Source: Acidobacteriota bacterium | Lineage (GTDB): Bacteria > Acidobacteriota > Terriglobia > Acidiferrales > UBA7541 | DNA length: 64,000 bases | Direction: 5' to 3' | NCBI GenBank assembly: GCA_013289715.1 | Contig: JABCZJ010000009.1 | Location: 1 to 64,000 of the forward strand | Position numbers and translations under genes: made by a program | Shown here: positions 53,536 through 61,603 of the stretch, one piece after another | How positions within the stretch are numbered: position 1 is the first letter of the stretch | Layout of the letters: each line of letters begins with the position of its first letter | Notes under the pieces: model-generated | Told to the model about the DNA's origin: nothing | What the model saw: the letters and a program-made list of their open reading frames with translations, nothing else | The model's database searches: none

Positions 53536-54861
53536 ATGAATACATTTCTTGGCGCAGAAGAGTTGATATTCGCGCTGGTGCTGAAAGTCGGCTTCGCGGC
53601 ATCGCTCGCGGCGTTGTTGGTACGTTTCCGCTCCTTCCGCAACCTGCTCTTCACCGAGATCCGCGATTCCGACCAGAAAGTAATGTTACTGCTTTTCCTG
53701 ACGCCGCCGCTGGCGATTGGCGTGTTTCTGCGGCTGGTTGGCGGCTACCGGTTCTTCGATCTCACTCTCGAAGGCTCCTTCCTGATGGGACTGATCGGCG
53801 GGCGAATCGTGGGTCTGCTCGGCGGTTCGCTGATCAGCTTGCCCGCGTTTGGCAATCACGAATGGCTTTCCAGTCCTCTCGCGGCACTGATAGGGCTGAT
53901 TGCCGGGATGGTCCGCGAGTCCATGCCAGAAAAAGAGGATATTTGGCATTTCGGGCCGTTTCTTTTTCTCAGCGTGCCGGAGTGGATCTGGAGACTGATT
54001 CGCTACGGCAAGGGAAATTGGGCGATGTTGCCCCTGTGGACCTGCGTCGCGGTGACGGTGGGGGAAATCGAACTCGCGGACATCGGCCGTGTGCCCGAGA
54101 AATGGCTCTTTACTTATCGTCCCAGCAATTGGGGCTACTCGCTGCTAGTCGTGATGTCCTCGATGATGTGCGTGGCGATGGCCATCAAGATCTGGAATAA
54201 CACGCGCATCGAAATGAACCTGGAACAGAATCAGCAGCTGCTGCTGAAAACGCGCATGGACGCGCTGACCAGCCAGATCAATCCGCATTTTTTGTTCAAC
54301 ACGCTGAACACGGTGTCTTCGCTGATTCGCTTCGATCCGGACATGGCGCGTGGCGTGGTCCTGAAGCTTTCCAATATTTTGCGGCGGCTGCTGCGCAAGC
54401 ACGAGACGTTCGTGCCGCTGCGCGAGGAACTGGAATTCATCGACGATTATCTGGATATCGAGGTGATCCGCTTCGGGCGTGACAAGCTGCAGATCTTCAA
54501 GGAAATTGACGAGGAAACTCTGGAGACTTTCGTGCCCAGCATGTTGCTGCAGCCCATGGTGGAGAATTCGATCAAGCACGGACTCGCGCCGCGCCTGGAA
54601 GGCGGGCAGATCCACCTGCGCACCCGCCAATCGAATGGCCGGCTGCTGATTGAAATCGAAGACAACGGCATGGGAATTTCGCCGGAACGCCTGGCTGAAG
54701 TTTACGGGGGAGGAATCGGAATCAGCAACGTGCACGAGCGCCTGCGTTTGCTCTACGGTGACCAATTCAGGATGGACATACGCAGCCAGGAAGGGCAAGG
54801 TACGCAAATTCACATCGAGATTCCGGAACTTGCCACGGCGGAGCCGTTTGCGGGGTTGTAG
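53536..54861 (+). CDS. LytS-type sensor histidine kinase
   Basis: A 441-residue membrane kinase. Several hydrophobic segments fill the first ~220 residues, in the style of the 5TM-type LytS sensor. The His_kinase domain has the phospho-acceptor His251 in INPHFLFNTLNTVSSLI, LQPMVENSIKHG and the ATPase glycine box EDNGMGI. The ATG at 53536 is preferred over an upstream TTG. No response regulator lies next to it, so its partner could be a LytTR protein elsewhere, perhaps the one at 10448-11218. The kinase is divergent from ribA. Confidence 0.88.
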   Translation: MNTFLGAEELIFALVLKVGFAASLAALLVRFRSFRNLLFTEIRDSDQKVMLLLFLTPPLAIGVFLRLVGGYRFFDLTLEGSFLMGLIGGRIVGLLGGSLISLPAFGNHEWLSSPLAALIGLIAGMVRESMPEKEDIWHFGPFLFLSVPEWIWRLIRYGKGNWAMLPLWTCVAVTVGEIELADIGRVPEKWLFTYRPSNWGYSLLVVMSSMMCVAMAIKIWNNTRIEMNLEQNQQLLLKTRMDALTSQINPHFLFNTLNTVSSLIRFDPDMARGVVLKLSNILRRLLRKHETFVPLREELEFIDDYLDIEVIRFGRDKLQIFKEIDEETLETFVPSMLLQPMVENSIKHGLAPRLEGGQIHLRTRQSNGRLLIEIEDNGMGISPERLAEVYGGGIGISNVHERLRLLYGDQFRMDIRSQEGQGTQIHIEIPELATAEPFAGL

Positions 54862-54879
54862 TTTCACACTCTCTAAATT

Positions 54880-54909
54880 TTGCCGCGCGCCGCAGGGATA
54901 GCGTAGAAT
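54880..54909 (+). promoter_or_regulatory. Possible promoter before the 54945 gene
   Basis: TTGCCG (54880-54885) and TAGAAT (54904-54909) are 18 bases apart, in the gap after the LytS-type kinase. A ribosome site (ACAGGTGG) follows just before the ATG at 54945. Confidence 0.4.
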
Positions 54910-54944
54910 GACGGGGCCAAAATCCCTTTAAGCGAACAGGTGGA

Positions 54945-55763
54945 ATGATCGACGACCAGGAAAAAAGCAGCGCGCGGCCCGCAATTATATTGTTGATCGT
55001 GGTGTTCCTGGTTGCCGGCTTCAGCGTGAAATACGGATTGCAGACGCTGACGTGGATCGAAGGGAAGCTTTGGAGTTCCGATAATCCCTGGCTACCTAAT
55101 GTTCCGCAGCCCCTTGCGCAATCGCAGGTGCCGCTGGAGCCGCTGGCCCCGCTTCCAGCCGCCGCCAAGCCCGGGAAGCCCGCGCCGCCCGCGCAGCTGA
55201 AGGCGTACAACTACGAATTCAAATCACCGTGGCCGGGCAATCCTACGGCCAAGGGAACGCTCACTTACACGGAGTTCCGCTACGACTCGGGACAGGTGAT
55301 CGTCTTTTTCGATCCGGATTCGCAAGTGGACACGATGCGCGCCCTGAAGGCCTCGAACCCCGCCGAGTATCAGAGATTCGCGACCGTGTTTGCGGATAAG
55401 CCGCTCAATACGAATTTCGAAATGTATCAGGCGGTTTACCAGACAACGCCCTCGCAGCTTTCACCGATTGCGAGTCCTTCCGATGCGATGAGAATGAACG
55501 TGCTGCTGCTGTGGAAGCTTTCCTTCGGGCTGGATCTTCCCTGCGAAGGCGACTTTTATTCTTTCGATTGGAGTACTGCCAAAGGATTTCAGTTCGGCAA
55601 TCCTGATAAGAAGGTTCCGGTGGCGGTTCGGGCGTTCAACGATCGCGATCATCAGTTCCGCTTTATCTTCACCGCCGCGAACGCGGCGGCTGACAGGATC
55701 ACGCAGAACGACATCAATACAATCATGCAGACTTTAAAAGTCGAGCCGTTCAGCGAGCGTTGA
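54945..55763 (+). CDS. Membrane-anchored protein of unknown function
   Basis: A 272-residue protein with one N-terminal membrane helix (about 12-30), then a Pro/Ala-rich linker (~50-85) and a soluble domain (~86-270) probably outside the membrane. Two Trp-rich blocks (SPWPGNP, LLLWKLSFGLDLPCEGDFYSFDW) stand out. No family was recognised. The ATG is preceded by AGGTGG. Its last 14 bases overlap the end of bshA on the other strand. Confidence 0.7.
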   Translation: MIDDQEKSSARPAIILLIVVFLVAGFSVKYGLQTLTWIEGKLWSSDNPWLPNVPQPLAQSQVPLEPLAPLPAAAKPGKPAPPAQLKAYNYEFKSPWPGNPTAKGTLTYTEFRYDSGQVIVFFDPDSQVDTMRALKASNPAEYQRFATVFADKPLNTNFEMYQAVYQTTPSQLSPIASPSDAMRMNVLLLWKLSFGLDLPCEGDFYSFDWSTAKGFQFGNPDKKVPVAVRAFNDRDHQFRFIFTAANAAADRITQNDINTIMQTLKVEPFSER

Positions 55764-56904
55764 CGGCGCTGGGCGCGGGCTGTACAGCCTCTAGTACCTT
55801 GCGGTAATAAGCCTCATACATCGGAATCACATCGTTCGCGCAATACTTCGCTTTCGCGTGTATGCGCGCCCTTTTGCCCATGCTGCGCCCACGATCGGGT
55901 CGGGTAAGAATCTCCAGCGCGCGTTCGGCGCCGGACTCGACGTCATGCGGCGCGATCAGGTAACCATCCACTCCATCGGTCACCACTTCCGGCACGCCGC
56001 CCACATTCGTCGCGATCACTGGAACTTCGCAGGCCATCGCTTCCAGCGCCGCCAGGCCAAACGATTCCTCTTCGCTGGGCAGCAGGAACAGATCAGCAAG
56101 CCCAAGTTTTTCCTGGACGTTGTCCTGCTTGCCCATGAAAAACACGTCCTTCGAAAGATTCTTTTTCCGCACGATATATTCCGCCGCGCCGCGGTCGGGG
56201 CCATCACCCATCATCACCAGTTTTGCCGGAATTTTTTCGCGCACCAGTGCGAATATTTCCACCACGTCGGTGATGCGCTTCACCGGCCGAAAATTCGAAA
56301 GGTGCATCAGTATGGGCTCGTCGTGTTCGGTCCATTGTTTGCGCGCGGACTGATCTTCGCAGCGCATGTACTGATCGCAATTCACGAAATTGGGAATCAC
56401 TTCGATGGGGCGCTTAATCTCGAATTCGCGAATGGTGCGCTCGCGCAGGTAGTTTGAAATTGAAGTCACCCCATCGCTCTGCTCGATCGAAAATCGCGTG
56501 ATCGGCAAATAGCTGCGGTCGCTGCCCACTAGCGTGATGTCCGTGCCGTGCAGAGTCGTGATAAACGGCAGCTTTTTCGGCGTCGCCATCATGCGTGCCA
56601 GCAAAGCGCTCACCGAGTGCGGAATGGCGTAGTGCACATGCAACAAGTCCAGTTGAGCCTGCTCGGCCACTTCCAGCATTTTCGTCGCGAGCGCCAAAGT
56701 GTAGGGCGGGTGGTCAAAAAGCGGGTAGGAAGTCACCTCTACTTCATGGAAATGGATACGCTCGTGCGCGGTGCTTAGCCGGATGGGCATGGCGTAACTG
56801 ATGAAATGGATTTCGTGCCCGCGCGCGGCCAGTTCAATGCCCAGCTCTGTGGCGACTACACCAGAGCCGCCATACGTCGGATAGCAGGTGATTCCGATTT
56901 TCAT
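55750..56904 (-). CDS. bshA: N-acetyl-alpha-D-glucosaminyl L-malate synthase
   Basis: A 384-residue GT4 glycosyltransferase, closest to BshA, which joins GlcNAc from UDP-GlcNAc to malate in the first step of bacillithiol synthesis. The start MKIGITCYPTYGGSGVVATE is very typical of BshA, and the later PSEEESFGLAALEAMACEVP block carries the GT4 catalytic glutamates. The ATG at 56904 follows GAGAGG; an upstream extension of 38 codons has no similarity. bshB and bshC are not in the window, so bacillithiol production itself is an inference. Confidence 0.9.
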   Translation of the reverse strand: MKIGITCYPTYGGSGVVATELGIELAARGHEIHFISYAMPIRLSTAHERIHFHEVEVTSYPLFDHPPYTLALATKMLEVAEQAQLDLLHVHYAIPHSVSALLARMMATPKKLPFITTLHGTDITLVGSDRSYLPITRFSIEQSDGVTSISNYLRERTIREFEIKRPIEVIPNFVNCDQYMRCEDQSARKQWTEHDEPILMHLSNFRPVKRITDVVEIFALVREKIPAKLVMMGDGPDRGAAEYIVRKKNLSKDVFFMGKQDNVQEKLGLADLFLLPSEEESFGLAALEAMACEVPVIATNVGGVPEVVTDGVDGYLIAPHDVESGAERALEILTRPDRGRSMGKRARIHAKAKYCANDVIPMYEAYYRKVLEAVQPAPSAVNAR

Positions 56905-57044
56905 GGGACCTCTCGGCACTGTATCAGCCATCGCGCGCGAGCGGCAAGCGTGCCGGCCGATCTGGGCTCGCTTGCGCCGGGGTCGGCTGGATGCTAGATT
57001 CGCGCCTTCCGGTCCCAAATTAGACGGACCAACGGGCGTTCTCG

Positions 57045-57809
57045 ATGCTGCGACTTTCAGGCAAAGCAGCGTTTATCACTGGCGGCGGCACCGGCATCGG
57101 CCGGGCCTGCGCCTTGGCTTTTGCGCGTGAAGGCGCGCGGTTGGCGATCGGCGGCCGCAGGAAGGATCCTCTCGACAAGGTCGCGGGCGAAATTGCGGCG
57201 GCGGGTGGTCAGTCGCTCTCGGTAGGGTGCGACGTTACGCAGCGATCCTCGGTGGAGGGCGCGCTGGAACAGGCAGAGAAGCATTTCGGGCGCCTCGATA
57301 CAATCGTGAACAACGCCGGCGCCGTGGTCGTTGCGACCGCGGAGCACACCTCCGATGAAGATTGGAACCGGGTACTGGCCGCAAACCTGACCGGCACATT
57401 CTTCGTCTCGAGGGCCGCGCTGGCGCCTTTGCGGAGGGCGGGCGGCGGTTCGATCGTCAATATCGGCTCCGTTCTCGGCTTAGTCGCCCGCAAAGACCGC
57501 GCCGCTTACTGCGCGGCCAAGGCGGGAGTCTCAGGGCTCACTCGCGCGATGGCGCTGGATCACGCGCATGAGAAAATCCGCGTGAATTGTATCTGCCCCA
57601 CGCTGGTGGCTACCGAACTGGGCATGGAATCAATCCACAGGAGTGGGAACGCGGAAGCCGAAATCCAGAAGCGTATCGCCGAAATACCCATCGGACGGCT
57701 CGGCGAGCCGGAGGATGTCGCAATGATGGCGGTGTATCTTGCATCGGACGACGCGTCGTGGGTTACGGGCACGTCCTTCCCGCTCGATGGGGGCCTCACG
57801 GCCTATTGA
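57045..57809 (+). CDS. Short-chain dehydrogenase/reductase
   Basis: A 254-residue classical SDR oxidoreductase using NAD(P)H. The cofactor loop GGGTGIGRA near residue 12, NNAG, the catalytic Ser in NIGSVLGL, the YCAAK motif and the C-terminal VTGTSFPLDGGLTAY are present. The substrate is unknown; the C-terminal pattern fits 3-ketoacyl or sugar/alcohol dehydrogenases. It ends one base before the thioesterase gene, so the two are probably cotranscribed. Confidence 0.9.
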   Translation: MLRLSGKAAFITGGGTGIGRACALAFAREGARLAIGGRRKDPLDKVAGEIAAAGGQSLSVGCDVTQRSSVEGALEQAEKHFGRLDTIVNNAGAVVVATAEHTSDEDWNRVLAANLTGTFFVSRAALAPLRRAGGGSIVNIGSVLGLVARKDRAAYCAAKAGVSGLTRAMALDHAHEKIRVNCICPTLVATELGMESIHRSGNAEAEIQKRIAEIPIGRLGEPEDVAMMAVYLASDDASWVTGTSFPLDGGLTAY

Positions 57810-57810
57810 T

Positions 57811-58281
57811 ATGGCGCAATCTCAATCACTCAGGTCCAAATCCATCGAGCAACTGGCTGCCGAAGAGATGCGCCGGCGTCTGCGCGAGAATAATACGACC
57901 AAACATTTTGGATTTTCGCTCGTTCTGGCGGAGCGCGGCAAAGTCGTCCTGCGCATGCGCGTGAACAAGAGGCACCTGCAAGTACATGGCGTGGTCCACG
58001 GCGGCGTGTTGGCTGCTTTGGCCGATACGGCAGGGGGACTGGCGACGTATATGGCATGTCCGCGCGGCACGCGCGTCGCGACCATCGAGATGAAAATTAA
58101 TTATTTGGAGGCGGTCGAGCGTGGCAGCGTCACCGCTGAAGCGATCGTCGTGCGGATTGGCCGACACGTCGCGGTGGTGGATTGCGATGTTACCGATGAC
58201 GCCCACCGCTTGGTCGGCAAGGCCCTAATGACTTTTTTTGTGGGACCGTTCCGGAAGAACCGCAAAAAACGGCCCGCCTAG
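57811..58281 (+). CDS. PaaI-type hotdog thioesterase
   Basis: A 156-residue single-hotdog thioesterase of the PaaI family, which cleaves acyl-CoA or similar thioesters. HGVVHGGVLAALADTAGGLA is the signature with the expected catalytic Asp, and TIEMKINYLEAVERGSVTAEA follows. It has an N-terminal helical extension and a basic C-terminus (RKNRKKRPA). An ATG at 57811 is preferred since the open frame upstream lies inside the SDR gene. Confidence 0.9.
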   Translation: MAQSQSLRSKSIEQLAAEEMRRRLRENNTTKHFGFSLVLAERGKVVLRMRVNKRHLQVHGVVHGGVLAALADTAGGLATYMACPRGTRVATIEMKINYLEAVERGSVTAEAIVVRIGRHVAVVDCDVTDDAHRLVGKALMTFFVGPFRKNRKKRPA

Positions 58282-58360
58282 AGCGCGCACAAGCGGAGAT
58301 GCGGAGCCCCATGCGCGCCGGATCACAAGTCCATCTTCACAAATTATCATTCACAAACCG

Positions 58361-58744
58361 TTATTCGTCCGAGTGGTTAGGCCCGCCTGATCCGTTCGAG
58401 CCGTTCGTGCCGCCCTGCGCCGCGTCTTCACCCTCTTTATAAAGATACTTGATGCAGTGCTTGTAAACGAGCAGGTTCGGGCTGCCGAAGCGAGTGAGCT
58501 TGATGCAGTCCCGGTCGTACCATTCCACGCTTCCGCGCAGGACTTCACCGTCCGTCAGCACCACAGCCACAGGCGTCCGGGACTGCATCTGCTTCACGTA
58601 GTAGAAATTTTCCGCATGCGTCTGTTCAGGCGGCGCGGGCTTCTTTCGCTGCGTGCCTTGCGCCGGTACGGATTGAATCGGTCGCGCCGGGAATTGTTCC
58701 TTCACGTCGGTGAGAGTGGGTCGAAAAAGCTTACGGTTTACCAT
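58361..58744 (-). CDS. hfq: Hfq-like RNA-binding protein
   Basis: A 127-residue protein with a central Hfq/Sm domain (about 42-103). The helix HAENFYYVKQMQ leads into PVAVVLTDGEVLRGSVEWYD (Sm1), and the Sm2 motif YKHCIKY (Tyr94-Lys95-His96) matches the YKH block of E. coli Hfq. A long N-terminal extension (~40 residues, basic and proline-rich) and a Gly/Asn/Ser-rich tail flank it. The Gln8-like position and the lateral rim are not resolved by eye. The ATG has a strong site (GGAAGGAG). It stands alone between two convergent neighbours. Confidence 0.8.
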   Translation of the reverse strand: MVNRKLFRPTLTDVKEQFPARPIQSVPAQGTQRKKPAPPEQTHAENFYYVKQMQSRTPVAVVLTDGEVLRGSVEWYDRDCIKLTRFGSPNLLVYKHCIKYLYKEGEDAAQGGTNGSNGSGGPNHSDE

Positions 58745-58840
58745 GAGTGCTCCTTCCTATGACTACATCCTGTTATGACTGTGGAAAAACGTTTTAGGTT
58801 GCAGACATTTTGCAAAAAAACGTTATTGCGGCCTCCCGCC

Positions 58841-59941
58841 CTAGCGATTGCTTAACGAAAGCAGAAGCGCGTCCAGCCCCAGCTGGCGGCTAATATTCCG
58901 CTTCAGACGGTTTTCCAGGCGATCCAGCCCTTGGGTAGCCCGTGAGACCCACTCGAAGTCTATTTTCCCGCTGAGTGCTTCCAATTCGCGGCGTAAATCG
59001 GGATTCCGAGCGAGACTGCTCTTCGGACCTTGGGATAGTTCAAGAAGGTCTGTGAGCAGACTATAGAACAGCGTCAGGATATTTTCAAACGATTCCTTTT
59101 CCTGCTTGGCGAGCTGCGTGGTGGCGACAAAAATCTCCGCGGTCTTTCCGCCGTTGATTGTTTTTTCCAGCAGGCTCAGGACGCTGCGGCGCAGGCGCGC
59201 GGATTCTTCCGGGTTCAATGCCAGCGCCATGCCGGGGCTGCCGCTTGAGAGTTGCGCCGCCAGCTTGCGTTCCGGCGCCTTCGCTTCGCTGCGTTCGCCG
59301 AGAAACTTTTCGATTTGCTCCACCCCAACGGGCGCGAAATGGAATTGCAGGCAGCGCGAGCGGATGGTTTGGAGCACCGAGTCGGGCGTCGGAGCGAGCA
59401 GAATCAGCGTCGCGCTTTCCGGCGGTTCTTCCAAGATTTTCAGGAACAGGTCGGCGTCGTTCCAGCGCATGGTGTGCGCGTCATCCAGAATGAAGATGCG
59501 CCGGCGGCCCTGCGGCTTGAAGTACGCAGCGCGTTGCACCGCGCGCAACTGACCCACACGAATCATCGGGCGCGCGACGGGCGCGAGGCGGCGCACCGGA
59601 TCGGGGACGAGCAGCCACACGTCCGGATGCGGTTCGATGATCAGCGGCATGCGCTCGACCATCGCCGCATCTGCTGATTCGCCGCGTTCCGTGAGCCCGG
59701 CCGCAAGCAGCGCTGCGGGATCGCCTAGCGGCAGCATGCGCTTGCAGGACTCGCATTCGCCGCAAAAATCGTCTCGCATGCGCTCGCAATTCGCGGCCTG
59801 TGCAAACATGCGCGCCAGCGTGTATTTTCCGATCCCACGCGGCCCCGTAAAGAGCAGAGCGCCAGGCGCGCGGTCGCGGCGCAGCATCCCGCGCAGCGCG
59901 GTGACGATGCGTTCGTTGCCGAGAAATTCGTTGAAGCCCAT
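58841..59941 (-). CDS. holB: DNA polymerase III delta' subunit
   Basis: A 366-residue AAA+ clamp-loader subunit. The P-loop GPRGIGKYT (about 34-42), a zinc module with Cys-x7-Cys-x2-Cys-x2-Cys (NCERMRDDFCGECESC) and FILDDAHTM are typical. It belongs to the clamp loader that puts the sliding clamp on DNA. It begins immediately after the thymidylate kinase gene, an arrangement common in bacteria. Confidence 0.9.
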   Translation of the reverse strand: MGFNEFLGNERIVTALRGMLRRDRAPGALLFTGPRGIGKYTLARMFAQAANCERMRDDFCGECESCKRMLPLGDPAALLAAGLTERGESADAAMVERMPLIIEPHPDVWLLVPDPVRRLAPVARPMIRVGQLRAVQRAAYFKPQGRRRIFILDDAHTMRWNDADLFLKILEEPPESATLILLAPTPDSVLQTIRSRCLQFHFAPVGVEQIEKFLGERSEAKAPERKLAAQLSSGSPGMALALNPEESARLRRSVLSLLEKTINGGKTAEIFVATTQLAKQEKESFENILTLFYSLLTDLLELSQGPKSSLARNPDLRRELEALSGKIDFEWVSRATQGLDRLENRLKRNISRQLGLDALLLSLSNR

Positions 59942-60721
59942 TCAGCTGCCCTTTCCCGTTAACGGCAGGAATCCATGCGCGGCAATCGTCGCCAGAATTT
60001 CTTCGTGGATTGCTTTGGGCGAGCGCAAAGGAACGGCCGCGGATTTGCGGGCGCGTGCGGTGCGATTCATCTTGCTGAGCGCCTTGGTTTCAATTTTATG
60101 AATTCGCTCGCGCGCTGAATCCGCGCATTCAATCCTCGCCCAATTCGGTTGTCGCGACAGCTCGTCGTAGACCTCCGACGCAGTCTGGAGGTGCTTGAGG
60201 TTCGTCTCCAGCAAATCGCGTCGCCGCTTCGTGTAGCCGCGCGCGGTTTTTTCGCCTACCAGCCGATGAGCCGCGCGGGGCGGCACACGGAGGTACAGCA
60301 CCAAGTCTTCCCGAGGCATCCCGTAGACATCGTATTCCAGCTGCTTGAGCCACGCCAGGAACTCCTGACGCTTTTTCGGCGGCACCCGCGCGCCCTGATG
60401 CGCCAGGTTCGAAGCGATGTAGCGGTCTGCCAGCAGCATCTTTCCGGCGGCCAGGTCAGATTCCAGCGCCGCGCGTGAATCGTGGCGGTCTTCCGCATAA
60501 AGTAACGCCGAGAAATGCGGATCGACGGATTCCAGCGGGCCAAAATCGCCATTGAGGAAGCAGGCCACAAGTTTGCCGAAGAATCCGTCGTAGCGTGGGA
60601 AGCTCACCTGCGTGAAAGCGATGGCCCGCGACGCGAATGCTCGCGTCAGCATTTCGAGTTGAGTGCGTTTCCCCGAACCGTCGATTCCTTCGAGGACGAT
60701 GAATTTGCCGCGGGCAGGCAT
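59942..60721 (-). CDS. tmk: Thymidylate kinase
   Basis: A 259-residue enzyme converting dTMP to dTDP with ATP. The P-loop is GIDGSGKRT, with Arg in place of the usual Ser/Thr after GK, a variant also known from mycobacterial TMPK. RYIASNLAHQGAR and the LID-like RVPPRAAHRL segment follow. The last ~50 residues are an extra basic tail (MNRTARARKSAAVPLRS) beyond the usual ~210 residues. It is followed by holB without a gap. Confidence 0.9.
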   Translation of the reverse strand: MPARGKFIVLEGIDGSGKRTQLEMLTRAFASRAIAFTQVSFPRYDGFFGKLVACFLNGDFGPLESVDPHFSALLYAEDRHDSRAALESDLAAGKMLLADRYIASNLAHQGARVPPKKRQEFLAWLKQLEYDVYGMPREDLVLYLRVPPRAAHRLVGEKTARGYTKRRRDLLETNLKHLQTASEVYDELSRQPNWARIECADSARERIHKIETKALSKMNRTARARKSAAVPLRSPKAIHEEILATIAAHGFLPLTGKGS

Positions 60722-60818
60722 TGATTTGAAACACAGTCTAGCATAGGCCGGCGATTCGTCAGGCCTGGCTCGTGGCTGGCGCTAAGAGACAGGTTTTCGT
60801 CGTGTTAGAATCGCGACG

Positions 60819-61526
60819 ATGGCAAACCAATCTTCGTCGATCACAGAGAACTGGGCGAAAATTCAAGAACGCATCGCGCGTGCTGCGGAGCGCTGTGGCC
60901 GTCGCGCGGATGAAATTACTGTGGTGGCGGTCTCGAAGACTCATCCGGCTGAAACGATCGTCGCGGCTTACGAGGCTGGGCTGCGGCACTTCGGAGAAAA
61001 TCGCGTGCAGGAGTGGGAATCGAAACAGCCAAAAGTGGCGGATCTGGACGCGACGTGGCACCTGATCGGCCACTTGCAAAGCAACAAGGCCCGCCGCGCA
61101 GCGCACCTTTTCCGTCGTGTGGATTCGCTAGACGATCTGGCGCTGGCAAAAAAACTTCACGCTGCGGCGGACGCGGAAGGGAAGTGCTTGCCCGTGCTGA
61201 TCGAAGTGCGCCTTGGGGACGAAGAAACGAAGAGCGGAGTCGCGGAAGCGGACTTGCTGTCCCTGGCGACAAGCATCGCGCCATTCGCGCATCTGGAATT
61301 CGCCGGACTGATGACCATTCCTCCGTTTTTCGACGAGCCCGAACGCGTGCGCTTTTATTTTCGGAAGCTTCGCGAATTATGCGACGACCTCAGCCGCAAG
61401 CTTAGCCGTGCGTTGCCGGTCCTTTCCATGGGCATGAGCCACGATTTCGAAATCGCCATCGAAGAAGGCGCCACGGAAATTCGCGTTGGCACCGCGCTAT
61501 TCGGTCCGCGTGGGTTCGTGGCCTGA
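60819..61526 (+). CDS. YggS/PROSC family PLP-binding protein
   Basis: A 235-residue pyridoxal-phosphate homeostasis protein of the alanine-racemase-like fold. The Lys in VSKTHPAETI near residue 36 should bind PLP. FGENRVQEW, HLIGHLQSNKA, MTIPPFF and the C-terminal SMGMSHDFEIAIEEGATEIR are diagnostic. It is divergent from tmk. A TAGAAT -10-like hexamer stands at 60806-60811 with no clear -35. Confidence 0.93.
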   Translation: MANQSSSITENWAKIQERIARAAERCGRRADEITVVAVSKTHPAETIVAAYEAGLRHFGENRVQEWESKQPKVADLDATWHLIGHLQSNKARRAAHLFRRVDSLDDLALAKKLHAAADAEGKCLPVLIEVRLGDEETKSGVAEADLLSLATSIAPFAHLEFAGLMTIPPFFDEPERVRFYFRKLRELCDDLSRKLSRALPVLSMGMSHDFEIAIEEGATEIRVGTALFGPRGFVA

Positions 61527-61603
61527 TTCGCTGGGTTGTGACGGGCTCGTCCTGTTCGCGTTCTGCGCCGGAAGCACAACGCTCCAGCGGCAGCGATTCG
61601 TGG

